DNA of 64,000 nt from Arthrobacter sp. Alg241-R88 (GCF_900537115.1 NZ_UNRG01000006.1:111665-175664), one strand, 5' to 3'. Positions 35,671 through 44,481 are shown, numbered from the stretch's first letter. Program-made: numbers and translations. The notes: a model not told the origin generated them from the letters alone.

Positions 35671-35685
35671 TTTCATTCTGTGAAA
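35671..35685. promoter_or_regulatory. IclR-type operator candidate 2
   Basis: TTTCATTCTGTGAAA is a perfect 5-bp dyad with a 5-bp centre. TATAGT at 35666-35671, a plausible -10 box for the tct operon, overlaps its left edge, so binding would block the promoter. Confidence 0.55.
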
Positions 35686-35728
35686 TAGAACAACGCGGAG
35701 TGAAAGCAGGCACAGTGAGAAGGAATCC

Positions 35729-36232
35729 ATGACAACGGAGTCAGTCACAGCCAAACCCGCGAGCCCTGCCCGGGTGGCACCCTCCGTGCTGGCCGGCATC
35801 GGCGCGTTCGCCGCCGTCGGCGTCTACGTCCTGGTCAGTTCGATCGAGCTCGGCCTGTGGACTTCGCTGGGACCTGGACCGGGCCTGTTCCCCTTCGCCA
35901 TGGGCGCAGTACTTGCCGCGATGTCCGTCGTTTGGCTGCTCCAGGAGCTCCGCCGGCCCAGCGAAACGGCCGAAGGCGTTGACCGCGGACTGGTCATTGC
36001 CGTCGTCGTGAGCCTGGCGATCCTCGCGGCCGTGATGGACCTGCTCGGCTTCCAGCTGAGCATGTTCCTCTTCCTGATGTATCACCTGAAGCTGCGCGGC
36101 GGCAGGGCCTGGCGTTCGTCCCTGATCACCTCGCTCGCCGGCAGCGTGGGCGCCTTCTACGCCTTCAACTTTGGCCTGAACGTGTCCCTGCCCGTTTCGG
36201 CCTTCCCCCTGCTGAACACGATCGGACTCTAG
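35729..36232 (+). CDS. tctB: Tripartite tricarboxylate transporter, small membrane subunit TctB
   Basis: A 167-residue protein with four hydrophobic helices (VLAGIGAFAAVGVYVLVSSI, LFPFAMGAVLAAMSVVWLL, LVIAVVVSLAILAAVMDLLG, a C-terminal AFYAFNFGL segment). It is the usual TctB size and layout, including the G-P-G-x-x-P-F motif (GPGPGLFPFAMG). AAGGA five bases before ATG 35729. It is the first gene of the operon divergent from iclR, and its stop is two bases from the tctA start. Confidence 0.9.
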   Translation: MTTESVTAKPASPARVAPSVLAGIGAFAAVGVYVLVSSIELGLWTSLGPGPGLFPFAMGAVLAAMSVVWLLQELRRPSETAEGVDRGLVIAVVVSLAILAAVMDLLGFQLSMFLFLMYHLKLRGGRAWRSSLITSLAGSVGAFYAFNFGLNVSLPVSAFPLLNTIGL

Positions 36233-36234
36233 AC

Positions 36235-37737
36235 GTGGATATCTTCAACGAACTCATGGGCGGCTTCGCGGCCGCCATGACCTGGCAGAACCTGCTCTTC
36301 GCCTTCCTTGGCTGCCTCCTCGGCACGATCATCGGCGTCCTGCCCGGCATCGGGCCGGTGGCAGGCGTCGCTCTCCTGATCCCCCTCACGCTGAACCTGG
36401 ACGCTACCGGCGCGATCATCATGCTGTGTGCCATCTTCTACGGCACCGCCTATGGGGGAACCATCACCAGCGTGCTGCTGAATACTCCCGGTGAAGCCGC
36501 CTCGGCCATCACCACCATTGACGGCTACGCGATGACCAAAATCGGCAAGGCTGGAGCAGCGCTGACCATCGCCGCCGTCGGGTCCTTTGTCGGGGGAACG
36601 GTAGCCACCCTGGGCCTGGTGGCAGCCGCTAAACCCCTCGGGGAACTCGGCCTGCTCGTCGGCCCGCCGGAATTCTTCGCCCTTATGGTGGTGGGCATAT
36701 CGCTCCTTGTCGCGCTGGCCGGAAAATCCATGGTGAAAGCAGTCATCTCCGGAGCCCTGGGCCTGCTGATCGCCATGGTGGGAATCGATCCGGTGGCCGG
36801 TGCTCCCCGCTTCACGTTCGGCATGGACCGGCTCCTGGACGGCGTCAGCTTCGTGGCCGTCATCGTCGGTGTTTTCGGCCTCTCGGAACTCCTGTCCTAC
36901 CGCAAGGGCGATCAGCCGGCTGCGGTGCACGCGCCCAACTTCCGTTCTCTGCTCCCCACCGGCAAGGAATGGCGCCGGAGCGCCCCGGCCATGGCCCGCG
37001 GCACCGGCATCGGCTTCGGCCTGGGACTCATCCCCGGCATGACCGGCTCGGTATCCTCCCTGCTGGCCTACGGCGCGGAAAAGAAGTTCTCCCGCCACCG
37101 CAACGAACTGGGCAAGGGTGCCATCGAAGGCGTCGCCGGTCCCGAAACGGCCAACAACTCCCACGCCAACGCTGCACTGATCCCGCTGTTTACCCTCGGC
37201 ATCCCGGCGTCACCCACTATCGCCGTGCTGATGGGAGCCTTCCTCCAGCAGGGCCTCACCCCGGGACCCACCCTCTTCACCGAACACTCCGAAATCGCCT
37301 GGGCCATCATCGCCAGCCTCTTCATCGGCAACCTGCTCCTGCTGGTCCTGAACGTCCCACTCGTCGGGCTCTGGACCTCCATCCTCCGCGTCCCGTCGTC
37401 GATCCTGACCGCACTCATCCTGCTTTTTATGGTCATCGGCGCCTACACCATCAACTTCAGCGTCTTCGATGTCTTCGTGATGATCGGCTTCGGCCTCCTT
37501 GGCCTGGCCCTGCGGCACCTGGACATCCCGCTGGCGCCCATGGTGCTGACGCTGGTGCTCGGCCCCCTGATGGAACGCTCGCTGCGCGAATCCCTCGAGA
37601 TCTCCCAGGGCGACTTCAGCATCTTTACCAGCCGTCCCTTTTCCGCGGTCCTGATCGGCCTTGGACTGCTGATCGTCTTCAGCCCGCTGCTCAAGCTGCG
37701 CAAGCCAAAGGCGCTCAACGAAGACCCCGAAACCTAA
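36235..37737 (+). CDS. tctA: Tripartite tricarboxylate transporter, large membrane subunit TctA
   Basis: A 500-residue membrane permease with about 11-12 helices. The family motifs are visible: GTIIGVLPGIGPVAGVALLI near the N-terminus, YGTAYGGTITSVLLNTPGEA (about 64-83), and the second half-repeat LIPGMTGSVSS, ETANNSHANAALIPLFTLGI and PASPTIAVLMGA. It starts at GTG 36235, two bases after tctB, consistent with coupled translation. With TctB and TctC it imports a di- or tricarboxylate using an ion gradient. The substrate is not known from sequence. Confidence 0.94.
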   Translation: MDIFNELMGGFAAAMTWQNLLFAFLGCLLGTIIGVLPGIGPVAGVALLIPLTLNLDATGAIIMLCAIFYGTAYGGTITSVLLNTPGEAASAITTIDGYAMTKIGKAGAALTIAAVGSFVGGTVATLGLVAAAKPLGELGLLVGPPEFFALMVVGISLLVALAGKSMVKAVISGALGLLIAMVGIDPVAGAPRFTFGMDRLLDGVSFVAVIVGVFGLSELLSYRKGDQPAAVHAPNFRSLLPTGKEWRRSAPAMARGTGIGFGLGLIPGMTGSVSSLLAYGAEKKFSRHRNELGKGAIEGVAGPETANNSHANAALIPLFTLGIPASPTIAVLMGAFLQQGLTPGPTLFTEHSEIAWAIIASLFIGNLLLLVLNVPLVGLWTSILRVPSSILTALILLFMVIGAYTINFSVFDVFVMIGFGLLGLALRHLDIPLAPMVLTLVLGPLMERSLRESLEISQGDFSIFTSRPFSAVLIGLGLLIVFSPLLKLRKPKALNEDPET

Positions 37738-37789
37738 ACCCCAACCCATCACCGCACTGCCCTCCATACCCCTTCAAAGGAGAAGAACA

Positions 37790-38794
37790 ATGAAAACCCG
37801 TCCCCGTATCGCCGCTGCGTTCGCAGCAGCAACCCTCATCGCCCTCACCGGCTGCGGCGCCAACGCCGGAGCCACCAACGCCGCCGCCGACGACTTCCCC
37901 AGGAAGGGCAAGACGATCGACCTCGTCGTGGCCTTCTCCTCGGGCGGCGCCGTCGACACGGCCGCCCGGCTCATCCAGCCCATCCTGGAAAAGGAGCTTG
38001 GCACCAACGTCGAGGTCATCAACAAGCCCGGCGCAGGCGGCCAGATCGGCTACACCCAGCTGACCAGCGCCGCGCCCGACGGCTACACCATCGGTGCCAC
38101 CGGCTCGCCGTCCGTCGTCGTCTCGCCCTTGGATCCATCGCGCGGCGCCAAATACACCCGCGACAGCTTCCAGCCCCTCGGCCGGCAGGTCATCGACCCC
38201 ACCGTCATCGCCGTCCAGCCGGACAGCCCGTACCAGACGCTGAAGGACCTCCTGGACGCTGCAAAGGCAAACCCGAAGTCCATGACCGCCAGCACCACAG
38301 GCCTGCAGACCGGCGAACACTTCGCGCTGGCACAGGTCCAGGAGACCACCGGCGCAGAGTTCGCCCCTGTCCACTTCTCCGAAGGTGCATCGCAGGCAAC
38401 CACAGCCTTCCTTGGCAAGCACGTTGACATCCTCGTGGCCAACGTCAGCGACGTGACCGACCTGACCAAGCAGGGCAAGGCCCGCGTCCTGGGCGTTATG
38501 ACGTCGGAACGGGCACCCTCGCTGCCCGACGTTCCCACGTTCAAGGAATCAGGCTACGAACTCGAAGCCGGCACCGCCCGCGGCTATTCGGCCCCCGCCG
38601 GCCTGCCGGAAGGCGTGGCCAAGAAGCTCGAAGCCGCCATCAAGACGGCCATCGAGGATCCGTCCGTAGTGCAGAAGATGAACGACCTTGGCCTGCAGAC
38701 CAGCTACCTCGCCGGCGAAGACTACAAGCAGTTCTGGGCCGGACAGGAAGAGGACTTCAAGAAGGCCCTCCCGCTGGTCCAAAAAACAGACTAA
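37790..38794 (+). CDS. tctC: Tripartite tricarboxylate transporter substrate-binding lipoprotein TctC
   Basis: A 334-residue extracytoplasmic binding protein. The lipoprotein signal is AFAAATLIALTGCGANAG, with Cys at about 22. The Bug/TctC fold is shown by IDLVVAFSSGGAVDTAARLI, NKPGAGGQIGYTQLTSAAPD and GYTIGATGSPS near residues 95-105. It has a strong AAAGGAG ribosome binding site before ATG 37790. It captures the carboxylate and passes it to TctAB. Confidence 0.93.
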   Translation: MKTRPRIAAAFAAATLIALTGCGANAGATNAAADDFPRKGKTIDLVVAFSSGGAVDTAARLIQPILEKELGTNVEVINKPGAGGQIGYTQLTSAAPDGYTIGATGSPSVVVSPLDPSRGAKYTRDSFQPLGRQVIDPTVIAVQPDSPYQTLKDLLDAAKANPKSMTASTTGLQTGEHFALAQVQETTGAEFAPVHFSEGASQATTAFLGKHVDILVANVSDVTDLTKQGKARVLGVMTSERAPSLPDVPTFKESGYELEAGTARGYSAPAGLPEGVAKKLEAAIKTAIEDPSVVQKMNDLGLQTSYLAGEDYKQFWAGQEEDFKKALPLVQKTD

Positions 38795-38828
38795 CCCTCC
38801 CTGCACCCAGCCGACGGAAGAACCCATC

Positions 38829-39458
38829 ATGACAACCCCAGCACTCGACACCATCGACGCCGACTTTCCCCGCCCCGAGAAGGACCTGGTGGAACGGCTC
38901 GCCAAGCTTCCCGCCGCCAACATCGGTGACGCCATGGACCGGCTCGGCGTCGCAAACTCCGCAATCCAGGCCATCTGGCCCGGCGCCCTCCTGGCGGGCC
39001 CTGCCTTCACCGTATGGACCCGGCCCGGCGACAACCAGGGCATCCACAAGGCCCTTGAGTCCGCCCGGCCCGGAGACGTCATTGTTGTCGCCGGCGGCGG
39101 GGATGAATCCCGCGCACTTCTGGGGGAACTCATTGGCGAGCGCGCCATCAACCTCGGCATCGCAGGTTTCGCCCTGGACGGAGCAGCGCGCGACGCCGAA
39201 GCGCTGGCGGAGATCGGCATGCCCGTCTTCGCCCGGGCTACTACCCCCGCCGGTCCTTACAAGAACGGCCCGTTCCGCCTCGGAACGCCGCTCGCCTTCG
39301 GCGGCGTGCCCGTCCTGCCGGGCGATGTCATCATCGGTGACTCGGACGGCGTCGTGGTGATTCCCCGTGAACAGGCAGCCGCGGTAGCCGAAGCTGCGGA
39401 AGCCGTTTTTGCCGACGAGACCAACCGCCGGCAAGCCATCGTCGCGGCCCGCCACTAA
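38829..39458 (+). CDS. RraA-like protein / 4-hydroxy-4-methyl-2-oxoglutarate aldolase type
   Basis: A 209-residue member of the RraA/HMG aldolase fold. LPAANIGDAMDRLG lies at the N-terminus. The active-site type GDVIVVAGGGDESRALLGEL and GFALDGAARDAEALAEIGMP give the G-x-R-D motif as GAARDAE. The end, PGDVIIGDSDGVVVIPREQA, is typical. In aromatic and gallate-type pathways such enzymes split HMG or oxaloacetate to pyruvate. ATG 38829 was chosen over the upstream open frame because MTTPALDTIDADF begins here, after GGAAG. It lies in an operon with tctBAC and the dehydrogenase. Confidence 0.88.
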   Translation: MTTPALDTIDADFPRPEKDLVERLAKLPAANIGDAMDRLGVANSAIQAIWPGALLAGPAFTVWTRPGDNQGIHKALESARPGDVIVVAGGGDESRALLGELIGERAINLGIAGFALDGAARDAEALAEIGMPVFARATTPAGPYKNGPFRLGTPLAFGGVPVLPGDVIIGDSDGVVVIPREQAAAVAEAAEAVFADETNRRQAIVAARH

Positions 39459-39495
39459 GCAGCCCGCCACTAATACGAGAAAGACAGACGACATC

Positions 39496-40275
39496 ATGAC
39501 AGCGGTAACCATCATCGGTCTCGGCGAAGCCGGCGCCACCTACGCTGCGGCACTTACAGCAGCCGGCCACGAGGTCACCGGGTTTGATCCGGTTGCCCCG
39601 TCCACTCCTGCCGGCGTCACGCGTGCAGCAACGGCGGCCGAAGCCTGTGCAGGGGCTGACATCGTCCTGGTCCTGACCGGAGCTGCGGCGGCGCGAAGCG
39701 TAGCCAACGAATGCATTCCGGTCCTGGAGGCAGGCAGCTGCTACGCGGACTTCACCTCGTCCTCGCCCGGCGTCATGCAGGAGCTCGGACGGCTGCCCGG
39801 CAAAGCCGACTTTGCCGACGTCGCCATCCTTGGTCCGGTTTCCGCGCTGGGGGAGAAGACGCCCCTCATGGTCAGTGGCCCCGGCGCCCAGGCAGTTGTG
39901 GATCTGCTTGGCCCGCTTGGTGTGGACGTTGAAATCGCGGAGGGCGAGCCCGGTGCAGCCATGGCCCATAAGCTCCTCCGCAGCGTCCTGATGAAGGGAC
40001 TGGCCTCAGTGGTCGTCGAAGCCGTCAACGCCGGTAAAGCAGCCGGACTCGAAGAATGGATCCGGGCCCAGATCGCGGGCCAGTTGGCCGGGGACGGCCA
40101 GGCAGTCATCGACCGTTTCCTGGCCGGCACAGCCAAACACGCCCTCCGCCGCTCAAAGGAAATGCAGGACACTGCGAGCTACCTCTCCGACCTCGGAGTG
40201 CCTGCAGAAATGACCACTGCCTCCGCTGCCGCCCTCAGCCGCATGGCCGGGGAAACGGTACCGGCCTTGCGCTGA
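39496..40275 (+). CDS. NAD(P)-binding dehydrogenase with DUF1932 domain
   Basis: A 259-residue protein of the beta-hydroxyacid / 6-phosphogluconate dehydrogenase superfamily. The N-terminal Rossmann motif is TIIGLGEAGATYAAAL. A lysine-containing helix MAHKLLRSVLMKGLASVVVE follows at about 155-175 (the K of this helix is catalytic in the family). A C-terminal DUF1932-type helical domain ends EMTTASAAALSRMAGETV. ATG 39496 is 37 bases after the RraA-like gene. It probably oxidises or reduces a hydroxy- or oxo-acid intermediate of the imported carboxylate. The exact reaction is unknown. Confidence 0.85.
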   Translation: MTAVTIIGLGEAGATYAAALTAAGHEVTGFDPVAPSTPAGVTRAATAAEACAGADIVLVLTGAAAARSVANECIPVLEAGSCYADFTSSSPGVMQELGRLPGKADFADVAILGPVSALGEKTPLMVSGPGAQAVVDLLGPLGVDVEIAEGEPGAAMAHKLLRSVLMKGLASVVVEAVNAGKAAGLEEWIRAQIAGQLAGDGQAVIDRFLAGTAKHALRRSKEMQDTASYLSDLGVPAEMTTASAAALSRMAGETVPALR

Positions 40276-40354
40276 CCCCGGTGTCGGGCACAATCATGGA
40301 CAGGTATCACTTGAGTATCCCCACCACCAGCAGATCGCGGTCAGGAGCAGCAGC

Positions 40355-41692
40355 ATGATCGGCATCTGGGCCCTTGGCGCCTACCTGACCGTCATCCTGC
40401 TCTGGACGACTGTCATCAAGCGCAGTGTCGGGGAAGCCATGATCCTCGGTTTCCTGGTTGTGCTCCCCTTCACCGGTTCGGCGGCCGGCCAGATCGGCTG
40501 GACGGCGCTCTATTCGGCGATAACCGACGAAATCGTCTACGCAACCATGGCATTCGTGTTCATGGGGTACCTGCTGGATAAAACCGGGGTGCTCGACAAG
40601 CTGATCGACCTGCTGAACTCCCTCATCGGGGGAGTCAAAGGGGGACCGGCCTGGGTATCCACCGTGGCATCGGCAGGCCTGGGAGGTGTGGTCCACAACC
40701 AGGCCGCCATCGCCGCCACGGTAGGTTCCGTCACCATCCCCTGGATGGAAAAATCCAAGCTGGACAAGCCCGCGGCGGCCACGCTCGTGGCGGGCAACGC
40801 CGGCATGGGCATCACGTTCCCGTTCAGCGCGTCCATGTTCGTTCTTGTCGGGTCTGCCACGGTGGGGCCGTTGCTGGACATCAACGCGCTCGTCCTGCCG
40901 CTGCTGTTCGGCGGTCTCTGGTGCTTCCTGCACCGGCTGATCGTCACCTGGCTGCTGGTCCGCAAGAGCGGGATGACCCCGCTTGATGCCGCCCACAGGC
41001 TTTCCGTCGGTTCAGCGTTCAGCCGTGGCTGGGCAACCTTGCTGCTGTTCGTTGTGGTAGCCATTCCGCTGGTCATCACTTCGGGCGCCATCGCTGAAGC
41101 CCTCTCGGACTGGACCGGAGGAGATGTCACCAAGGCAGTGAGCGTCATTGTCTGGATCCCGGTGGTCCTCATCATCACCGGTTTGCTGCTGGGCCGGAAG
41201 AAACTTCCCCGTAAGGGACGTGCCTGGTGGGCGTTGCTGCAGGATTCCGCACCACGGTTCGGGATTGTCGGCGTGACGGTTGTGTTCGCTTTCGCCGGGG
41301 CAAACGCCCTCGCCGCGACGGGTTTGCCGAAGCAAATGACGGAACTGCTGAACGGGCTGAACCTGCCTCTGTGGCTTCTGGCGATCCTGATTGGGCTGAT
41401 CATCATCGCCGTCGCCGCGCCCCTGTCAGCGACGGCGACGATGGCGGCCGTCGGGACTGTCGGCGTCGCAACCCTGGTCGCGGCGGGGGTGCCGGCAACC
41501 ACCGCAGCCGTTGCCGTCCTGGTCTTCTCCTCCTGCGAGGCGGCGGTCCCGCCAGGAGGCGCTCCGTTGTACGTGGCCTGCGGGATCGCTGACGTGGACC
41601 CCATCAAGACCTTCGCCCGGCTGCTGACCCACTACGCCCTGCCGCTGCTCGGCATCGGTGTGCTGATCATCTTTGGCGTCCTGCCGATCTAA
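40355..41692 (+). CDS. DctM-like large permease (TRAP / ion transporter superfamily)
   Basis: A 445-residue membrane protein with about 11-12 helices. Helical blocks such as MAFVFMGYLLDKTGVLDKLI, NAGMGITFPFSASMFVLVGS and AVAAPLSATATMAAVGTVGV resemble DctM and related ion transporter superfamily permeases. CAGGAG seven bases before ATG 40355. No periplasmic DctP protein or normal DctQ is beside it. The next gene is an 84-residue, two-helix protein that may act as a minimal small subunit. A second carboxylate uptake or export system in the same operon as tctBAC is notable. Confidence 0.85.
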   Translation: MIGIWALGAYLTVILLWTTVIKRSVGEAMILGFLVVLPFTGSAAGQIGWTALYSAITDEIVYATMAFVFMGYLLDKTGVLDKLIDLLNSLIGGVKGGPAWVSTVASAGLGGVVHNQAAIAATVGSVTIPWMEKSKLDKPAAATLVAGNAGMGITFPFSASMFVLVGSATVGPLLDINALVLPLLFGGLWCFLHRLIVTWLLVRKSGMTPLDAAHRLSVGSAFSRGWATLLLFVVVAIPLVITSGAIAEALSDWTGGDVTKAVSVIVWIPVVLIITGLLLGRKKLPRKGRAWWALLQDSAPRFGIVGVTVVFAFAGANALAATGLPKQMTELLNGLNLPLWLLAILIGLIIIAVAAPLSATATMAAVGTVGVATLVAAGVPATTAAVAVLVFSSCEAAVPPGGAPLYVACGIADVDPIKTFARLLTHYALPLLGIGVLIIFGVLPI

Positions 41693-41703
41693 AGGAACAC
41701 CAC

Positions 41704-41958
41704 ATGCATAAGATCCGAAGCGCCGTTGAAGTCCTCTTCGTCCTCACCCTGGCAGCACTGCTCATCGGCGGAGCCGTGTTCGTGACCGGACAGGCCGTTG
41801 CGCTGATCGCCGGCCAAGGCGCATGGCTGACACTGCTGAACGAGACCATCAAGACGCCAATGTGCATCACCGCCTCCGCCTGCGCCATCGCCGGGTTCCT
41901 CCTCAGCTACAAACGCCACCAGAACCAGGAACAGCCGCAGAAAGCAGGGGCGCGATGA
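41704..41958 (+). CDS. Small two-helix membrane protein
   Basis: An 84-residue protein with two hydrophobic helices (VEVLFVLTLAALLIGGAVFV and PMCITASACAIAGFLLSY) and a charged C-terminal tail. AAAGGA precedes ATG 41704. Eleven bases separate it from the DctM-like gene, and its TGA overlaps the next ATG (ATGA, 41955-41958). The position suggests an accessory subunit of the permease, though it is about half the size of a usual DctQ. Confidence 0.8.
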   Translation: MHKIRSAVEVLFVLTLAALLIGGAVFVTGQAVALIAGQGAWLTLLNETIKTPMCITASACAIAGFLLSYKRHQNQEQPQKAGAR

Positions 41959-42938
41959 CCTCCCTTGCCGGCAACTATCCAACGTTCGCGGGGCTCCTGC
42001 GGCGGGAGGGCGTGTTGGCGGGGACCTCCTGGGGATTGTTTCCCGAGCCAACGCGCGGAACGCCGTCGTTCATTACGCCGGGCGCAATACTGGAGGCCCG
42101 GAACTGCATCCGGACCGGCACCGTGTTTGGCCTGGACTATCAGGCAGACGCCTTCGACCCCGGAATGTCCCTCAAACGCGGCGCTCCCCGGCACACCATC
42201 TACTCCTCCCACCCAGCCCACCGGGACGACTACCTTGACGGCTACTACCTGCAGGGATCGACCCAGATCGACGGACTGCGGCACCGCCGGGCCGACGACG
42301 TCGGCTTCTACAACAACACCCCCGATGACCGCATCCGGGAAGGTACGCCGGATCTCGGCATTCAGGAATGGGCCGACAGCCCCATCATCGGCAGGGGAGT
42401 GGTGGTGGATCTTGAGGGATACCGCAATGGCCAGGGCCACCCCATCGACCATGCCGAAGGTGAGCCCCTGGGCCTCGACCTGATCGAGGCGGCACTCAAG
42501 AAGCAGTCCGTCAGCCTCATGGCGGGGGACATCCTGATGCTCCACACCGGTTGGTGCGAATGGTTCCTGGCCCTGCCACCAGACGGAAAAGAACGGACGC
42601 GGGACAGTCGCCGGGCCACGGGCATTGCCCAGTCCGAAGACTTTGTTGCCTGGGCATGGGACAACCGGCTCGCCCTCCTTGCCGCGGATAATTTCGCCCT
42701 CGAATGCTTACCAGCCGTGCCAGACAGCCCCTACCGGAACTCGGCGCCGAACGACCACGGAATGATGCACCAGCAACTCCTCGCTAAACTCGGCATGCCC
42801 CTTGGCGAACTATGGCGGCTCGGCCCACTCACCCGGCACATGCGAGGCACCGGCAATTGGGACGCCTTCCTCAGCATCAAACCGCTCAACATCACTGGCG
42901 GAACAGGATCACCCGCGAACGCCATCGCGTTGACGTGA
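41955..42938 (+). CDS. Cyclase family protein (kynurenine formamidase fold)
   Basis: A 327-residue metal-dependent hydrolase of the cyclase family. The metal site segment reads GSTQIDGLRHRRADDVGFYN (about 109-128), where canonical members have H-x-G-T-H-x-D. Here Gln replaces the first motif His, as I recall for a subgroup with STQ-x-DGLRH. Further family features are GRGVVVDLEGY, GDILMLHTGWCEWF and LLAADNFALECLP. The start at ATG 41955 overlaps the previous gene by 4 bp. It is the last gene of the operon. It probably opens a lactone or amide ring of the pathway substrate. Confidence 0.85.
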   Translation: MTSLAGNYPTFAGLLRREGVLAGTSWGLFPEPTRGTPSFITPGAILEARNCIRTGTVFGLDYQADAFDPGMSLKRGAPRHTIYSSHPAHRDDYLDGYYLQGSTQIDGLRHRRADDVGFYNNTPDDRIREGTPDLGIQEWADSPIIGRGVVVDLEGYRNGQGHPIDHAEGEPLGLDLIEAALKKQSVSLMAGDILMLHTGWCEWFLALPPDGKERTRDSRRATGIAQSEDFVAWAWDNRLALLAADNFALECLPAVPDSPYRNSAPNDHGMMHQQLLAKLGMPLGELWRLGPLTRHMRGTGNWDAFLSIKPLNITGGTGSPANAIALT

Positions 42939-43136
42939 ATCGGCGCTGGTGAGCTGATTACGGCGGGTTGAGCCCGGCATCTCGCCGCCGTCCACGGCGG
43001 CCGTTCCGGGGAATTCCGAAGGTCTGGACAGTGCCAGCCGGCGGACTTATCGTGCAAATGTGGCGGCTGCCTGACTGGCAGGAAGGCAAATGCTGCCAGT
43101 CCGCCTTTGCTGCCGTCCGTCATGAGGAGGAAGCAG
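42939..43136. other. Spacer after carboxylate operon
   Basis: A 198-base gap with no gene. A GC-rich inverted repeat (CCGCCGTCCACGGCGG type, about 42989-43005) may end transcription. Confidence 0.35.
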
Positions 43137-43610
43137 ATGGAACACGTTGAAGAGACCGTTGATGTCGCTGTCCCGGTAAGGACGGCGTACAACCAGTGGA
43201 CCCAGTTCGAGTCCTTTCCGCAGTTCATGTCCGGTGTGGAATCCGTAACCCAGCTGAGCGACACCACCAACCATTGGGTTACCAAGGTGGGCGGTGTGCA
43301 GCGGGAATTCGATACCGAAATAGTGGACCAGGAGCCTGACGACCGGATTGCCTGGCGCAGCACCGACGGCAAATCCCATGCGGGCATCATCAGGTTCACG
43401 CCGCTGGACGCCAATCACACGAAGGTCAAAGTCCATTTTGAATGGGCACCCGAAACCGTCACTGAAAAGGCAGGCGCGGCGCTGAAGATCGACGAGATGC
43501 AGGTGAAAGCCGACATGCGGAAGTTCAAGGACTTCATCGAATCACGCGGTACCGAAACCGGCGGCTGGCGTGGCGAAGTCAGGGACAGCGGCCCCACCGG
43601 GCAGTTCTGA
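43137..43610 (+). CDS. SRPBCC (CoxG/cyclase-dehydrase type) protein
   Basis: A 157-residue ligand-binding START/SRPBCC fold protein. It begins MEHVEETVDVAVPVRTAYNQ with the typical first strand, followed by WTQFESFPQFMSGVESVTQL. It ends with a long helix (AGAALKIDEMQVKADMRKFKD). Such proteins bind hydrophobic ligands or act as aromatases/cyclases. The role here is unknown. ATG 43137 has AGGAGG seven bases upstream, stronger than the alternative upstream start at 43107. Monocistronic. Confidence 0.88.
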   Translation: MEHVEETVDVAVPVRTAYNQWTQFESFPQFMSGVESVTQLSDTTNHWVTKVGGVQREFDTEIVDQEPDDRIAWRSTDGKSHAGIIRFTPLDANHTKVKVHFEWAPETVTEKAGAALKIDEMQVKADMRKFKDFIESRGTETGGWRGEVRDSGPTGQF

Positions 43611-43656
43611 AAGTGCCAGTGGGACCAGCTGGGGAAGCAACGTTTACAAAACGGAC

Positions 43657-43693
43657 AGCGGACGACGGCGGGTGCCTCCCGCCGTCGTCCGCT
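43657..43693. terminator. Dispersed palindrome copy B
   Basis: Arms AGCGGACGACGGCGGG and complement (16 bp), loop TGCCT. It lies between convergent genes and overlaps the last bases of the minus-strand lipoprotein gene. Confidence 0.85.
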
Positions 43694-44249
43694 ATGGCGC
43701 GAGGTCCAGCGTGGCAGTGAAACCGCCGCCCTGGTCCCGTACTGCAGCGAGATCCTCGAACGTGCCGATCCGGACAATACCGTTGAAATGGCCGACGTAT
43801 TCGTAGTACAGCACCAGTGCCTGCTCGGGCGCGTAGTAGCCGATGGTCAATGGTTCAGCATCGCTGCCAGCGGGCATGCCCTCGAGGGTGAGCGGTGCCG
43901 GCAGGTCGGCGATCTTTTCCTGGCCGCCATGGTCCCTGAACGTGAGCGTCAGGGGCAGCTGATCAATCAATGCGCGGGCGGTTGTGTTGTTGTGGAGGAC
44001 CCCTCTTACCGATTGCCCTGTGATGTCTATCGTGATCGGGGTGCTGTCTGATGCCGGTGGGCTTGTCATCGTGGCGATATCTTCCGTTGTAGCTGGTGTC
44101 GGCGGGAGCGACCGATCGGCAGATGGGGCTCCGCCGCTGGTGCTACAGCCAGTGATTGCGGCGGCGAAGGACAAGGCCAGTGCCGCTACTGTGAGGCGGA
44201 AGCGTTTGTCGTAGCCACCCCTGAAGGCGCCGGCGGCCATCCGTTCCAT
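43692..44249 (-). CDS. Lipoprotein with cyclophilin-like domain
   Basis: A 185-residue protein. The lipoprotein signal is RLTVAALALSFAAAITGCST, with Cys at about 35. A Pro/Ser-rich linker and a domain of about 110 residues follow: ITIDITGQSVRGVLHNNTTA, LPLTLTFRDHGGQEKIADLP, GYYAPEQALVLYYEYVGHFN and GIVRIGTFEDL. This matches the cyclophilin-like fold family (formerly DUF369) of small secreted proteins. Prolyl isomerase activity is not established for the group. Stop at 43692 inside palindrome B. Confidence 0.85.
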   Translation of the reverse strand: MERMAAGAFRGGYDKRFRLTVAALALSFAAAITGCSTSGGAPSADRSLPPTPATTEDIATMTSPPASDSTPITIDITGQSVRGVLHNNTTARALIDQLPLTLTFRDHGGQEKIADLPAPLTLEGMPAGSDAEPLTIGYYAPEQALVLYYEYVGHFNGIVRIGTFEDLAAVRDQGGGFTATLDLAP

Positions 44250-44481
44250 AATTCAGCTGCTCCCTACTCTTTTGGTCTGGTTTCCATCCAACGGCCCGTA
44301 GCCGGCATTAACAAGGGCTCTGCCAAGACGGGTTGCGGCAGAACCCCTTCCGTCCACCCCTTGGGGGCTCTGGCATAACCAGTTTCAACAGGGTCTCTCA
44401 CTCATCAACCAGGCCGTGGTGTGCTCGAAAGGACGACGAAGTCCACCTGATACGTAACCGACCACCACGAGGATGAATACG

